Assembly (NCBI GenBank): GCA_023397905.1
Contig: JAEWSZ010000204.1
Location: forward strand, 1-54,782
Origin: Bacillota bacterium
GTDB taxonomy: Bacteria > Bacillota > Clostridia > Acetivibrionales > DSM-1351
DNA length: 54,782 bases
Direction: 5' to 3'
Shown here: positions 44,934 to 54,393 of the stretch, one piece after another
Position numbering within the stretch: position 1 is the stretch's first letter
Layout: each line of letters begins with the position of its first letter
Notes under the pieces: model-generated
What the model was told of the DNA's origin: nothing
Databases searched by the model: none
What the model saw: the letters and a program-made list of their open reading frames with translations, nothing else
Made by a program: the position numbers and the translations under genes

Positions 44934-45770
44934 TTAAAATACTCTTTTTGCTCCGATATATCTGTCGGAATAGTAGGTACTGCTTAAGTTTGATATCGTA
45001 ACGCCCTTTGAGGAGCTTGCGTGGATGAAGTTTCCGTCGCCGATATAAAAGCCCACATGGGACGGCCCGGCTTTGTAAGTCGTAAAGAATACCAGGTCCC
45101 CGGTCCTCAGATTGCTTTTTGAGACGCTCACTCCGGCCGCATATTGCTCGGCGGTGGTTCTTGGAATACTGACACCGTTTTTCTTCAGCACATACTGTGT
45201 GAAGCCCGAACAGTCAAATCCGCTGGGGGTCGTACCGCCCCAGACATAAGGCACTCCCATATAATTTCTGGCTGTATTTATCACAGCGCCTGCTTTTGAG
45301 GTTACTGCGGCCGATGTTCCCCTTGAACTCTTGGCAGTGGTTTTGGCCTTGGACTTAGCGGCGGTTGAAACCTTTGCGGTGCTTTTGGCCGGTGCCGCTT
45401 TAGAGGACACTTTCCTGGCGGCGCCTGAGGTTTTTACTGCACCGGCGCCGGCCGCTTTTTTATTTGAAGTACTTGCCGGTTTGCTCTGAGTATTGGAAGC
45501 CTTCACATCTGCCGGATTTAGGGCGGCGGTATTCGAAGTGACGGCTGCTCCGGTGTTTGCCGGATTTATTTCCTTATGGGTTTCCAGGCTTTCCGCTTTG
45601 AGTATTTCGGTATCGGACAGTTGCGATTCCCTGGAAGGCTGTGTTCCTGACTGCTGCGACGTAACAGGTTCGAGAATTTCCCTGTTAAAGGATAAATTCC
45701 TGTATACCGGCGCGGCCGCCGCCAGACAGATAGATAGAACTAAACAGCTGGTTATTACTTTTCTATTCAT
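44934..45770 (-). CDS. Secreted NlpC/P60 endopeptidase
   Basis: A 278-aa peptidoglycan hydrolase. It has a signal peptide (residues 1-25, ITSCLVLSICLAAAAPVY), a Lys/Ala/Ser/Thr-rich linker of about 100 residues, and a C-terminal NlpC/P60 domain with Cys in GFDCSGF, His in SHVGFYIG and His in FIHASS. It cuts between D-Glu and meso-diaminopimelate or within cross-bridges. The ATG at 45770 follows CAGGAGG. The linker is a low-complexity cell-wall-spanning segment. Confidence 0.9.
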   Translation of the reverse strand: MNRKVITSCLVLSICLAAAAPVYRNLSFNREILEPVTSQQSGTQPSRESQLSDTEILKAESLETHKEINPANTGAAVTSNTAALNPADVKASNTQSKPASTSNKKAAGAGAVKTSGAARKVSSKAAPAKSTAKVSTAAKSKAKTTAKSSRGTSAAVTSKAGAVINTARNYMGVPYVWGGTTPSGFDCSGFTQYVLKKNGVSIPRTTAEQYAAGVSVSKSNLRTGDLVFFTTYKAGPSHVGFYIGDGNFIHASSSKGVTISNLSSTYYSDRYIGAKRVF

Positions 45771-46218
45771 ATTGACCTCCTGAAAGCTCTGCCTTTTTAT
45801 CTTTAAAAAATAATCTATAGGTGGCAGATTAGTTGTACGCATATTGAATATGCATCACTTGACGGATAGCTGCCGGTTTTATCTTTTATAAAAACGGCAG
45901 CTGTGCCCGCTTGGAATATAGCAATATGCTGCTCATATATGAAATGGTTGCGCAAAGCAGCTGATGGGCTTATTATAAAGCCCCTGCCACGGAGTATCAA
46001 CCTGTAATATATGGCAATTTGCTGGAAGTACAGTGTCAATTGCCGTCGAAACCCGGAGGCCTGAGGTATTTCATATGTTAGTATCCGACCAGGCATAAAA
46101 GCTTGGCCGGTTCAATAGAATTAATCAAGGCACTAAAATGCAAAGCGGATATTAGATCATTGATCCGGGCTTTACATATCAAAAAACCGTTTTGAGGGAT
46201 TTTACAGGGGGAAGCGGC
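45771..46218. other. Divergent intergenic region with hairpins
   Basis: About 450 bases between divergent genes. It holds AGCTGCCG/CGGCAGCT (45867-45904) and GGGCTT/AAGCCC (45966-45981). A 93-codon minus-strand frame (45815-46096) has no ribosome site and looks spurious. I recognise no riboswitch. Confidence 0.4.
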
Positions 46219-47790
46219 ATGGCGAAAAAAACTTTTATCACCGGCGCGATCATATTGATGGCTGCAGGCTTTATAACAAGGATCATAGGCTTTATATACA
46301 GAATTTATCTTTCAAATCTTGTGGGCGCGGAGGGAATGGGATTGTACCAATTGATAGTACCCGTATACACGCTGATTATTCTGACTCTTACATCGGGCGT
46401 TTCAATAGCCGTTTCCAAAATGACAGCTGAAGAAGCGGCCAGGGGAAATTTTATAAATATCAGGCGTATATCAAAGATGGGACTGGCGGGTGTAATAGTG
46501 GCCAGTTCAGCCGTTTCAGTGTTATTATATCTGAATATTGATTTTATTGTTAACATAATTCTTAAGGACTCCAGAACGTACTCGTCGGTATTGATAATGA
46601 TCCCGTGCATACCGGTCATTGCCGCGGCCTCGGCCTATAAGGGGTATTTTTACGGAATACAGGAAGTCACGCCAACCGCCATATCACAGATAGTGGAGCA
46701 GTTGGTCAAAATCGGCATATTGCTGGCTCTGGCAGCCAGGTTTCTGGAGGCGGGGCTGGAATATGCCTGCGCGCTGGCAACAGTGGGCATGGCGGTGGGA
46801 GAAATGTCAAACCTGTTCGTGCTGGCTATTTATTACAGGTTCAAAAAATATCCCCATCTCATTCCCAATTCCGCAAAAGGCCTGATCAGGAAAAGAAAGC
46901 TTGCCGGTTCGATTTTCGCCTGCGCCGCCCCCATTTCCGTCAACAGGTTTATAATATCCATGATGTCCGCGATAGAGGTGATATTGATTCCAAGAAGGCT
47001 GCTGGAAGGGGGGCTTAATCCAATACAGAGCATGGAGGAATACGGAAAGCTCGTGGGCATGGCCATGCCGCTTATAACCTTTCCAGCTCTGGTCACGACC
47101 TCACTGGCTACCACTCTGGTGCCTGCGATTTCAGAATCCATCTCTCTGAATAATTTTACTCGGGCCAATTACAGGATTTCCAAATCCATACAGATAACAA
47201 TGGTTCTGGGTTTTGTATTTATGGCGTTGTTTTCATGCTATCCGGATAAAATAGCCAATATGCTCTATCCGGGGCAAAATGTGGGAAATACGCTGTATCT
47301 TCTGTCCTTCACCTGTATTTTCATGTACCTGCAGCAAATACTGACGGGGATAATGAACGGTCTGGGCAAGCAGGGCCTGTTTCTGCTAAATTCCGTAATA
47401 GGCTCCGTCATGCGGATAGGCTGTGTGTATTTTCTGATACCGGCATACGGCATTCCATCCTATGTCCTGGGGATAATAGGGAGTTCTTTTATAGTATGCG
47501 TACTGAATTTTGTAACAATAATTAAAACTACCGGCATGGCCCTCGATCTGCGCCACTGGGTCATAAGGCCGGCGGCGGTCACGGCGCTGCTGCTCATAAC
47601 CGGCAGGTATATATACAGCTTTTTTGATTTTTTGAAACTTTCCGCCCCCTGGCAAACCATTTTGGCGGTGGGCGCATATATTATAATAGCTGTTTTTCTC
47701 ATGGCCCTGGTGGGAGCCATTGACTGGAGAGAAATACTTCAATTGCTGGGCATAAAAAATAAAAAAGTGAGGAAATTCAAGAAAGCCTGA
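46219..47790 (+). CDS. SpoVB-like polysaccharide flippase
   Basis: A 523-aa protein with about 14 membrane helices, of the MVF/PST branch of the MOP superfamily. The start GAIILMAAGFITRIIGFIYR and VGAEGMGLYQLIVPVY are characteristic of SpoVB/YtgP lipid II-type flippases. SpoVB acts in spore cortex synthesis; related proteins serve vegetative walls. ATG 46219 follows AGGGGGAAG. It supports a spore-forming host. Confidence 0.87.
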   Translation: MAKKTFITGAIILMAAGFITRIIGFIYRIYLSNLVGAEGMGLYQLIVPVYTLIILTLTSGVSIAVSKMTAEEAARGNFINIRRISKMGLAGVIVASSAVSVLLYLNIDFIVNIILKDSRTYSSVLIMIPCIPVIAAASAYKGYFYGIQEVTPTAISQIVEQLVKIGILLALAARFLEAGLEYACALATVGMAVGEMSNLFVLAIYYRFKKYPHLIPNSAKGLIRKRKLAGSIFACAAPISVNRFIISMMSAIEVILIPRRLLEGGLNPIQSMEEYGKLVGMAMPLITFPALVTTSLATTLVPAISESISLNNFTRANYRISKSIQITMVLGFVFMALFSCYPDKIANMLYPGQNVGNTLYLLSFTCIFMYLQQILTGIMNGLGKQGLFLLNSVIGSVMRIGCVYFLIPAYGIPSYVLGIIGSSFIVCVLNFVTIIKTTGMALDLRHWVIRPAAVTALLLITGRYIYSFFDFLKLSAPWQTILAVGAYIIIAVFLMALVGAIDWREILQLLGIKNKKVRKFKKA

Positions 47791-47835
47791 GAAAACAGAA
47801 GCTATAAAGGTAAAAATAAATTTTATTATAAATGA

Positions 47836-47917
47836 AAGTCAAAGAAAGTCAAAATCAATTATTGATAAATTTCATTATTGCATTTAGAATATAGACATAA
47901 GGTCAAAGAAAGTCAAA
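47836..47917 (+). promoter_or_regulatory. Two CtsR operators and promoter of hsp20
   Basis: AGTCAAAGAAAGTCAAA at 47837-47853 and GGTCAAAGAAAGTCAAA at 47901-47917 match the CtsR heptad direct repeat (GGTCAAANANGGTCAAA). Between them lie TTGATA (47862) and TAGAAT (47885), 17 bp apart. The repressor would flank and block the promoter. Confidence 0.85.
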
Positions 47918-47958
47918 TCAAAAAATAAATATTAAATAATTTTATGGAGGTGCATTTT

Positions 47959-48396
47959 ATGTTTGGAATAGTTCCATTCAGAAACAACAAAATTCAGGAA
48001 AGAGGCAGTCTGTTCGATATTGACAGCATGTTCAACGATTTCTTCAGTGATCCGGCGCTTGGCTTTTCAGGGCTTAATTCCATGAAAGCCGATATAAAGG
48101 AAAACGAAAAGGAGTACATTATTGAAGCTGAGATTCCGGGAGCCAGAAAAGAGGACATCAAACTGGATCTGAGGGATGACAGATTGACAATTTCAGTGGA
48201 AAAATCTGAGGAGACTAAAGAGGAAAGGGCCAATTATATCAGAAGAGAGAGAAGGTACGGCTCCAGCAGCAGAAGCTTTTACGTGGAGAACGTAAATAAT
48301 GAGGATGTCTCAGCAAAATATGAAAACGGCATTTTGTCCGTAGTTCTTCCGAAGAGCGAGGTCAAAAAGTCCAATAACAGAATTGAAATCCAGTAA
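47959..48396 (+). CDS. Hsp20 small heat-shock protein
   Basis: A 145-aa alpha-crystallin-type chaperone that holds unfolded proteins in an ATP-independent way. The crystallin domain starts at MKADIKENEKEYIIEAEIPG and contains the C-terminal GILSVVLPK; the tail ends with the IxI-like NRIEIQ. ATG 47959 follows GGAGGTG. It is preceded by two CtsR operators and followed by a strong terminator, so it is a single-gene heat-shock unit. Confidence 0.93.
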   Translation: MFGIVPFRNNKIQERGSLFDIDSMFNDFFSDPALGFSGLNSMKADIKENEKEYIIEAEIPGARKEDIKLDLRDDRLTISVEKSEETKEERANYIRRERRYGSSSRSFYVENVNNEDVSAKYENGILSVVLPKSEVKKSNNRIEIQ

Positions 48397-48487
48397 AAAA
48401 TCAGAATCCGGAAATCAGAAATTTTGCAGAACAGAAATACAGCAGAACCGAAATACCGGAGTAAAGATAAAAACCCCCTGAAATAGC

Positions 48488-48530
48488 AATGAGGAGTATG
48501 CGTCCGGAAACAGCCGCATACTCCTCATTG
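48488..48530. terminator. Bidirectional terminator between hsp20 and nudC
   Basis: AATGAGGAGTATGCG and CGCATACTCCTCATT form a perfect 15-bp stem, followed by GTTTGT. The genes converge here. Confidence 0.85.
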
Positions 48531-48540
48531 TTTGTAAAAG

Positions 48541-49389
48541 TCAATTACTGCCGGATTTCACACTGTCTATCCACCAGTTGATGATTTTCCGCGCAATACT
48601 CATCTCGGGAGGCAAGCCCGGAAGATTGTCCGCAGCAAACCAGCGGGCGTCGGCTATTTCCACACCATCGGCCTTTATATCGCCGCTCTCATATTCCGCG
48701 GTAAAGCCCAGCATCATGGAGTTTGGAAAGGGCCAGGGCTGGCTGGAAAAATATTTTATATTCCTGACCTTTATACCCACTTCTTCTGTTATTTCCCGTT
48801 GGACGGCTTCCTCCAGGGTTTCTCCGGGCTCGACGAAGCCGGCGATCAGACTGTACATGCCGTCTTTAAAATGCTTGGCATGGGCCAGAAGTATTTTGTC
48901 ATCCTTCCTTATGGCGGTTATCACAGCCGGACATATCCGGGGATAGCTTGTAAATCCGCATTTGGGACAAATTTTTGCACGCTCGCCCGGAAGGTCTTTT
49001 GTTTCCGAACCGCACTTTCCGCAGTACTGGTGGGTCTGATCCCAGCACACTATCTGATAGGCCTTGCCCGCCAGAAGAAAGAGATCCTCGGACACACTGG
49101 TGTACAGGGATCTCAGATCCAGCAAAACGGTTTCTGCCGGAATGTTATCGCCGGAAGCAAGCTCTGCTGAAAAGCAGGGCCGGCCGAGATACTCTCCGAG
49201 ATACTGTTTCCTGACAGGTGATATATTCAGCTGGCTCAAATCGTTTAAACAGGGGATGGAATAATCGCCATTGGCGGAGTTTACCAGAAGTTTGTCCCCA
49301 AAAAATATAAACCAATAGGCCGGACCTTCATATTCAGCGGGCGCTGTTACTTCAGGCCGGTAATTTTTATAAATACTTTCTCTGCTCAT
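48541..49389 (-). CDS. nudC: NADH pyrophosphatase NudC
   Basis: A 282-aa Nudix enzyme that cleaves NADH or de-caps NAD-RNA. It shows the zinc ribbon (YCGKCGSETKD, then ICPKCGFTSYPR), the Nudix box starting GFVEPGETLEEA and ending REITEEVG, and the family signature SQPWPFPNS. Length is standard. ATG 49389 is the first plausible start. It is convergent with hsp20. Confidence 0.93.
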   Translation of the reverse strand: MSRESIYKNYRPEVTAPAEYEGPAYWFIFFGDKLLVNSANGDYSIPCLNDLSQLNISPVRKQYLGEYLGRPCFSAELASGDNIPAETVLLDLRSLYTSVSEDLFLLAGKAYQIVCWDQTHQYCGKCGSETKDLPGERAKICPKCGFTSYPRICPAVITAIRKDDKILLAHAKHFKDGMYSLIAGFVEPGETLEEAVQREITEEVGIKVRNIKYFSSQPWPFPNSMMLGFTAEYESGDIKADGVEIADARWFAADNLPGLPPEMSIARKIINWWIDSVKSGSN

Positions 49390-49534
49390 AATAAATATCT
49401 ACCTTTGCTGCATTATGTTTTCCGGTATACCGCCCGCTGACACAAGTACAATGCCTGGGCGGCCTTAATCCGGACTTATTTTAGGATAGCACAAATACTT
49501 TGGAAAAGCAAAAACGGAATGGCTTAAATGTGTG

Positions 49535-50893
49535 TTAATTTTTCTGACTGCGGGGCTCCAGATAGCCCAGGTACATGAGCAAAGCTGCAAAAACAGAGAA
49601 ATATGCCAGCATCACAGGAACCTCAAATACATTTTCAAAAAAATTGGGGACAATGATACCCACGACTCCGGCGTATATTCCCTGGGACATGCTCCGGGAG
49701 GCCGGAAGAGCTATACTCTTCACAGCCCGTATACCCCAGGCCAGCACATTATAGATAAAAATGCAAAATGCCGTAAAGCCCGCAAGGCCCATTTCTACGG
49801 CTATTTTTAAAAAGTAGTTGTCCACATAGAACGCATTGGGTATTTTAAAATTCTGGGCCACTGCCCCTCCGAACTGGCCGGGGCCAAGCCCGAAGACGGG
49901 ATTTTGCCGGAGGTATTCAAGGCCTATGCTCCACCTGGCAACCCTTCCGCCCATGGCGCTGCTGACCAGATATTCCGGGCTGAGCAGGTAATTTACCCTG
50001 TTGGCAATGGTGGGAACGGTCATATAAGCTCCGGCCACCAGCAGCGCCAGAAGAATTATCAGCCGTTTGTCCTTCAGCCAGAAGTACACTCCCATTGCGG
50101 CAACAAACCCGATCCATGCGGAACGGGAGGAGGTGAATACAAGAGTGGCGCACATGGCAAGGGCACAGGCTCCGAAAAGATACTTTTTCAGCAGCTTGTT
50201 TTCGCTGAACACAAAGGATACCGCCACGGGAATTATTAAAACCATAAGGCTGCCCAGAATGTTGGGGCTGCCAACTATGGAAAAGACCCTTGTGGATATG
50301 CCCGCTTCCAGCCTGTCCACCCAATAGCTGGGCATGGCAGCCTTTGTAATATACTGGTAGATGCCGTGCAAGCCCAGCAGTCCCCCGGTCAATACAAAAA
50401 GATATAAAAGCCACCGTACGTTTTTGACAGAGCGGGCCAGCTGCGCGATTATAAAATACCACAGAATCTGCTGTACATCCTGCCGGAAACCCGCTATTCC
50501 GATGGAGGCGACCGGAGAATTCACAAGGACCATGCAAAGGGCCGCAACAATATAAAATACAATGGGTATATCCAGAGGCGCCGGCACATAGCCCGGAGTA
50601 TTCCTGTATCTGATCCATTTGTACAGCCACAGGAAAATGGCGGAAATGAACAGCAGCTCATCCCAGGAGCCGGCCAGAACGGCGCTGTGTATTTTATATC
50701 TGAAGATGTAATCTATTAATACATACAGTCCCAGAACATAGAGAAACCGTGAGTAGTCCAGCAGCAATACAGCTGTAAACAGCAATGCCGCCGCGGCGGC
50801 GGGAATAAAAACGGCCGGGACAAAAGCACACAGGCTTCCGGCCGCCAGGCCCAGTACTATAAAAATTCCTGCAATTCTCTTATCAGTATCCAT
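49535..50893 (-). CDS. O-antigen ligase-like membrane protein, copy 1
   Basis: A 452-aa polytopic protein with about 12 helices and a large periplasmic-type loop, as in Wzy_C/WaaL-type enzymes. The conserved end-of-loop segment FGLGPGQFGGAVAQNFKIPN is present. It probably joins glycan units to an acceptor or polymerises a wall polysaccharide. It is the third gene of the module DUF4330, membrane protein, ligase, and has a close paralog at 52310. Confidence 0.82.
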   Translation of the reverse strand: MDTDKRIAGIFIVLGLAAGSLCAFVPAVFIPAAAAALLFTAVLLLDYSRFLYVLGLYVLIDYIFRYKIHSAVLAGSWDELLFISAIFLWLYKWIRYRNTPGYVPAPLDIPIVFYIVAALCMVLVNSPVASIGIAGFRQDVQQILWYFIIAQLARSVKNVRWLLYLFVLTGGLLGLHGIYQYITKAAMPSYWVDRLEAGISTRVFSIVGSPNILGSLMVLIIPVAVSFVFSENKLLKKYLFGACALAMCATLVFTSSRSAWIGFVAAMGVYFWLKDKRLIILLALLVAGAYMTVPTIANRVNYLLSPEYLVSSAMGGRVARWSIGLEYLRQNPVFGLGPGQFGGAVAQNFKIPNAFYVDNYFLKIAVEMGLAGFTAFCIFIYNVLAWGIRAVKSIALPASRSMSQGIYAGVVGIIVPNFFENVFEVPVMLAYFSVFAALLMYLGYLEPRSQKN

Positions 50894-50951
50894 ACTGCCT
50901 CCAAATACATATAGCAGATAAAAAAGCCCTTTTGCATTTAAGTCAAATATC

Positions 50952-51551
50952 TCAATCTAAAAAGTACAGAAAAATGCGCCTGAACAGGCTGTTTTCCGCA
51001 CATGCAGCCCATCTGGGCTTTCCCACCAGCAGGAACAGCGACAATAAAATACCAGAAACCATTATCACAAATCTGAAATTATTAAAAGTCCCCATAAGCA
51101 TGGAAGCTATGCCATAGGCGCAGCTGAAGCACAGGACAAACATGGAGGCCGAAAGCAGACTTCCAAAACCGGCCAGTATCCGGACAAAGAATTTTACGGT
51201 CGCACTGCTTTCAAAACAATTTTTTAAAAAGCGGTACACACCGTCCAGGCGCCGGTCAACGGCCGAAAACATACTTGAGCAGACTGCATGCGTCCGGGAG
51301 CCCGGCAAAGCCCAGGAGTGCAGCAGATACTTCCGGAGCAGACGGTTGGATGTACTTTGCACGGAAAAGTCCCATATAACTGTAAACACACCGCATATAC
51401 GCGAGTTCCGGAAGCAGTTATAAAACATTTCCAGCCACTTTGCGGTTAAACTGTTTCTGTAATAGCCGCTTTCATCTCGGATATTTTTATAATAACTGTT
51501 CAAATATCTCACCGCCTTCCTTTGCTGCAGATTCAGGTAATATAATGCCAT
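50952..51551 (-). CDS. Small membrane protein of duplicated module, copy 1
   Basis: A 199-aa protein of unknown function with an N-terminal polar part and two or three C-terminal helices (LAGFGSLLSASMFVLCFSCA and VIMVSGILLSLFLLVG). The ending NSLFRRIFLYFLD is nearly the same as in copy 2 (NSIFRRIVIYFFD). It always accompanies the O-antigen-ligase-like gene here, so it is likely a partner in glycan assembly. Confidence 0.7.
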   Translation of the reverse strand: MALYYLNLQQRKAVRYLNSYYKNIRDESGYYRNSLTAKWLEMFYNCFRNSRICGVFTVIWDFSVQSTSNRLLRKYLLHSWALPGSRTHAVCSSMFSAVDRRLDGVYRFLKNCFESSATVKFFVRILAGFGSLLSASMFVLCFSCAYGIASMLMGTFNNFRFVIMVSGILLSLFLLVGKPRWAACAENSLFRRIFLYFLD

Positions 51552-51587
51552 AAAGCAAATTGCTGCAGGTTTTCAGCCGATAGCTGC

Positions 51588-52082
51588 TTACTTTGTAATG
51601 GTGAGCTGTTCAACGGTCCCGTCCAGCTCGATAGTATGGGTTTTAACGGTGAATTTTTTGCCCAGACATAGCTCCTGGGTTCCAACCTTTAAAATTGAGG
51701 CATTGGTGTTCACCTGGGCCCTGATGGTTATAAAAATATCTTTGAGGACGGGATGCTTCACCAGGTGGACATTGCCCTGGGAGTCAACTGTAATATAGTC
51801 GGCGGGCAGATATGAAACATCTGCTATCTTTGCGTCGTCGATATAAGTGGTTCCATAAATGAGGAGATTGCCTTTGGGAACGGCTTTGGCCACGCTTTCC
51901 GGTCTGAGGGTGCATTTTATCAAAGCCGTCACTTCGCCTTTGGCGGCGGGAGACGTAGCGATTTTAGGACCCAGGAGCCTGTAACAAACCGCGGTCACCA
52001 GAAAAATCAGCAAAAAAATTACCACAAGATCGATTAAATTTATTTTCCCGAGAAACCTGCCTTTTTCGTCAATCAGTCTCAT
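51588..52082 (-). CDS. DUF4330 domain protein, copy 1
   Basis: A 164-aa protein with an N-terminal membrane anchor (INLIDLVVIFLLIFLVTAVC) and an extracytoplasmic beta-rich domain (DUF4330; VTALIKCTLRPESVAKAV, GTQELCLGKKFTVKT). Function unknown; such genes are found beside polysaccharide genes. ATG 52082 follows GGAGG. It starts the second three-gene module. Confidence 0.8.
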   Translation of the reverse strand: MRLIDEKGRFLGKINLIDLVVIFLLIFLVTAVCYRLLGPKIATSPAAKGEVTALIKCTLRPESVAKAVPKGNLLIYGTTYIDDAKIADVSYLPADYITVDSQGNVHLVKHPVLKDIFITIRAQVNTNASILKVGTQELCLGKKFTVKTHTIELDGTVEQLTITK

Positions 52083-52142
52083 TTTAACCTCCATATCCCC
52101 CGTCTGTACAAAGTCGCCAAGTTGACTTCAATGATTTGCTTC

Positions 52143-52174
52143 AAGCACTTTGAAAAGTACTTTTCAAGGTGCTT
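52143..52174. repeat. 32-base near-perfect palindrome
   Basis: Two 16-base arms around the centre GT-AC; the left reads AAGCACTTTGAAAAGT and the right is its complement with one mismatch. It lies between the two duplicated modules and could be an operator. Confidence 0.75.
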
Positions 52175-52238
52175 TCACCAAAATGTGATGTTAGTATTAT
52201 TTGCAGGCGGAATAGAAATTATCATGGGAAATACATAA

Positions 52239-52280
52239 AAAAGGACACTGCCATGGTTTGCCATAGGAGTATCCTTTAAA
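52239..52280 (-). terminator. Terminator after O-antigen ligase copy 2
   Basis: On the minus strand AAAGGA...TCCTTTTTT with an inner CCTATGG/CCATGG stem. It separates the two copies of the module. Confidence 0.7.
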
Positions 52281-52309
52281 TATGAAAAACTGAATTATTT
52301 TTTAATTTA

Positions 52310-53698
52310 TTATCTTCCGGAATTGGACAGGGTGGGCACGGTACTGACCGGTTCCAGCTTGTCCTGGAGCGTGTAGCCGAGATAGATAAGCAGGGCCGTA
52401 AATATTGAAAAATAGGCCAGCATCATGGGAACCTCAAACACATTTTCAAAGAGGTTTGGAACAATGACCCCGATCAGTCCTGCATACAGGCCCTGAGCCA
52501 TACTTCGGTTGACTTCATTGGTTATCCTTGTCACTGACCGGAGGCCCCAGGCTATAATATTGTAAATGAAGACACAGAAAGCTGCAAAGCCAACCAGTCC
52601 CATTTCAACCGCTATTTTTAAGAAATAATTGTCAACGTAAAAGGCATTTGGTATTTTAAAATTCTGAGCCACCGCACCTCCGAACTGACCCAGTCCCAGG
52701 CCGAATACCGGATTCTGCTTCAGGGCTTCAATACCGATGGTCCACCTTGCTATTCTTCCGCCTGCCGCACTGCTTATCATGTATTCGGGACTTAAGAGAT
52801 AATTGACCCTGCTGGCGACGGTGGGGACAAAAATATATGCCGCGGCTATTATTATCAGCAATGCAAAGATAAATCTTTTATCCTTCAGCCAGAAATACAC
52901 TGCCAGGGCCACCACAAAGCCTATCCACGCGGATCTTGAAGATGTGAATATAAGGGTTGCGCTCATGGCCAGCACAGCGGCGGCAAAAAAGAGCTTCTTT
53001 AATATCTTGCTTTCGCTGAAGAAAAGTGAAATGGCCACCGGAATTATCAGGACCATAAGACTGCCCAGGATATTGGGACTGCCGACAATTGAGAAAACTC
53101 TGGTGGTTATCCCGGCCTCAAGCCTGTCTACCCAGAAGCTGGGCATTTCAGCCTTGGTAACATATTGATAGATACCGTGAAGGCCTATAAGAGCGCCTAT
53201 GGAAACCATAATGTACAAAAACCATCTCACATTTTTTCCGGAGGAGATAAGCTGTGCGATAATAAAGTACCACAGTATCTGCTGGGCAACCTGTCTGAAG
53301 CCTGCAACGCCTATTCCCATTATGGGTGAATTTATCAGCATGAGGCAAAACGCCACTGCAATGTAGAAGACGATTGGGATGTCCAGGGGTGTCGACACAT
53401 AGCCGGGCTGTTTTCTGTACATGATCCATTTGTACAGCCACAGGCATAAAGCGAAAATAAACAGCAGCTCATCCCAGTAGCTAGACAGTATGGAGCTGGG
53501 GATAATATACCTGAGCGCATAGTCTATAATTACATAAAATCCTATGACATATAAAAATCTGGAATAGTCCAGAAGCATGGCCGCTGTAAATAACACTGCC
53601 GCTATCACCGCCACCAGAAACAGTGACGGAATGAAAGCCGCGAGGATTCCCGCCAGCAGCCCCAGTATAATTAATATTCTTAAATTTTTTTTATTCAT
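52310..53698 (-). CDS. O-antigen ligase-like membrane protein, copy 2
   Basis: A 462-aa paralog of the protein at 49535, alike over the whole length, including the FGLGLGQFGGAVAQNFKIPN segment. ATG 53698 follows GGGAGG; a longer frame to 53770 lacks a ribosome site. About 12 helices. A second copy may give a different acceptor or dosage. Confidence 0.82.
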   Translation of the reverse strand: MNKKNLRILIILGLLAGILAAFIPSLFLVAVIAAVLFTAAMLLDYSRFLYVIGFYVIIDYALRYIIPSSILSSYWDELLFIFALCLWLYKWIMYRKQPGYVSTPLDIPIVFYIAVAFCLMLINSPIMGIGVAGFRQVAQQILWYFIIAQLISSGKNVRWFLYIMVSIGALIGLHGIYQYVTKAEMPSFWVDRLEAGITTRVFSIVGSPNILGSLMVLIIPVAISLFFSESKILKKLFFAAAVLAMSATLIFTSSRSAWIGFVVALAVYFWLKDKRFIFALLIIIAAAYIFVPTVASRVNYLLSPEYMISSAAGGRIARWTIGIEALKQNPVFGLGLGQFGGAVAQNFKIPNAFYVDNYFLKIAVEMGLVGFAAFCVFIYNIIAWGLRSVTRITNEVNRSMAQGLYAGLIGVIVPNLFENVFEVPMMLAYFSIFTALLIYLGYTLQDKLEPVSTVPTLSNSGR

Positions 53699-53788
53699 CC
53701 GTATGTACCTCCCAAATAGCAAAAACCCCTTGCGGCTTCTGCTGCGCCCGGGCTGTTGATGTATACACAAAAGCGTACTTCAGGCGCT

Positions 53789-54319
53789 CTAGTCAAAAAA
53801 GTAAATAACAATCCTCCGGAAGATGCTGTTTTTGAGACAGGCTTCCCAGCCGGCCCTGCCTATAAACAGCAGAAGCGAAGCTAAAATGCCGGTTCCGGAC
53901 AATATAATCTGCAAGGTACCCAATGTTCCCAAAAATAAAGACGAAGCGCAAAAGCCTATGCTGAAAAACAATATGACCAGCCCGTAAGCTTCAAAGCTCC
54001 TGGCTCCGCAAAAGGAATTTGAAATAAACGATATCACATAGCTGGAATTTCCGCACTGCTCTCCAAATGAATACAGCATGTCCCAGAGCCTGCTGAAAAA
54101 GGAAAATATTCTGGAACACAACCTGAAAGTGACGGAATATTTCAGCGAAGAATTCCTGCCCAGATATTTATTTATCAGCCTGTTTAAACCGCTGTGTTTA
54201 AAGCTGTTCAGTATGCTGATAAATACTTTGTATGTAACGGAGCCGGTAAAGTACCGGTAAATATAATTCAAAACTATAAAGATCAAGCTGGTTTCGGTAT
54301 ACTGTGACAAAAACTTCAC
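53789..54319 (-). CDS. Small membrane protein of duplicated module, copy 2
   Basis: A 176-aa paralog of the protein at 50952, with the same C-terminal pair of helices (LVILFFSIGFCASSLFLGTL and IILSGTGILASLLLFIGR) and the same terminal motif. The N-terminal half has diverged strongly. Unknown function. Confidence 0.68.
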   Translation of the reverse strand: MKFLSQYTETSLIFIVLNYIYRYFTGSVTYKVFISILNSFKHSGLNRLINKYLGRNSSLKYSVTFRLCSRIFSFFSRLWDMLYSFGEQCGNSSYVISFISNSFCGARSFEAYGLVILFFSIGFCASSLFLGTLGTLQIILSGTGILASLLLFIGRAGWEACLKNSIFRRIVIYFFD

Positions 54320-54393
54320 CGCCTTTTTAATTCAAGTATGCCTCCCGTGGGGAGGACATTTTTCAAATGAATGTGGTCGTCCTCCTGAAATAA

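Noticed and set aside
45990..46090. Possible tmRNA- or riboswitch-like stretch on the minus strand (GGGTTTCGACGGC)
   Set aside because: Only a short resemblance; the remaining conserved parts of tmRNA and of c-di-AMP or c-di-GMP riboswitches are absent.
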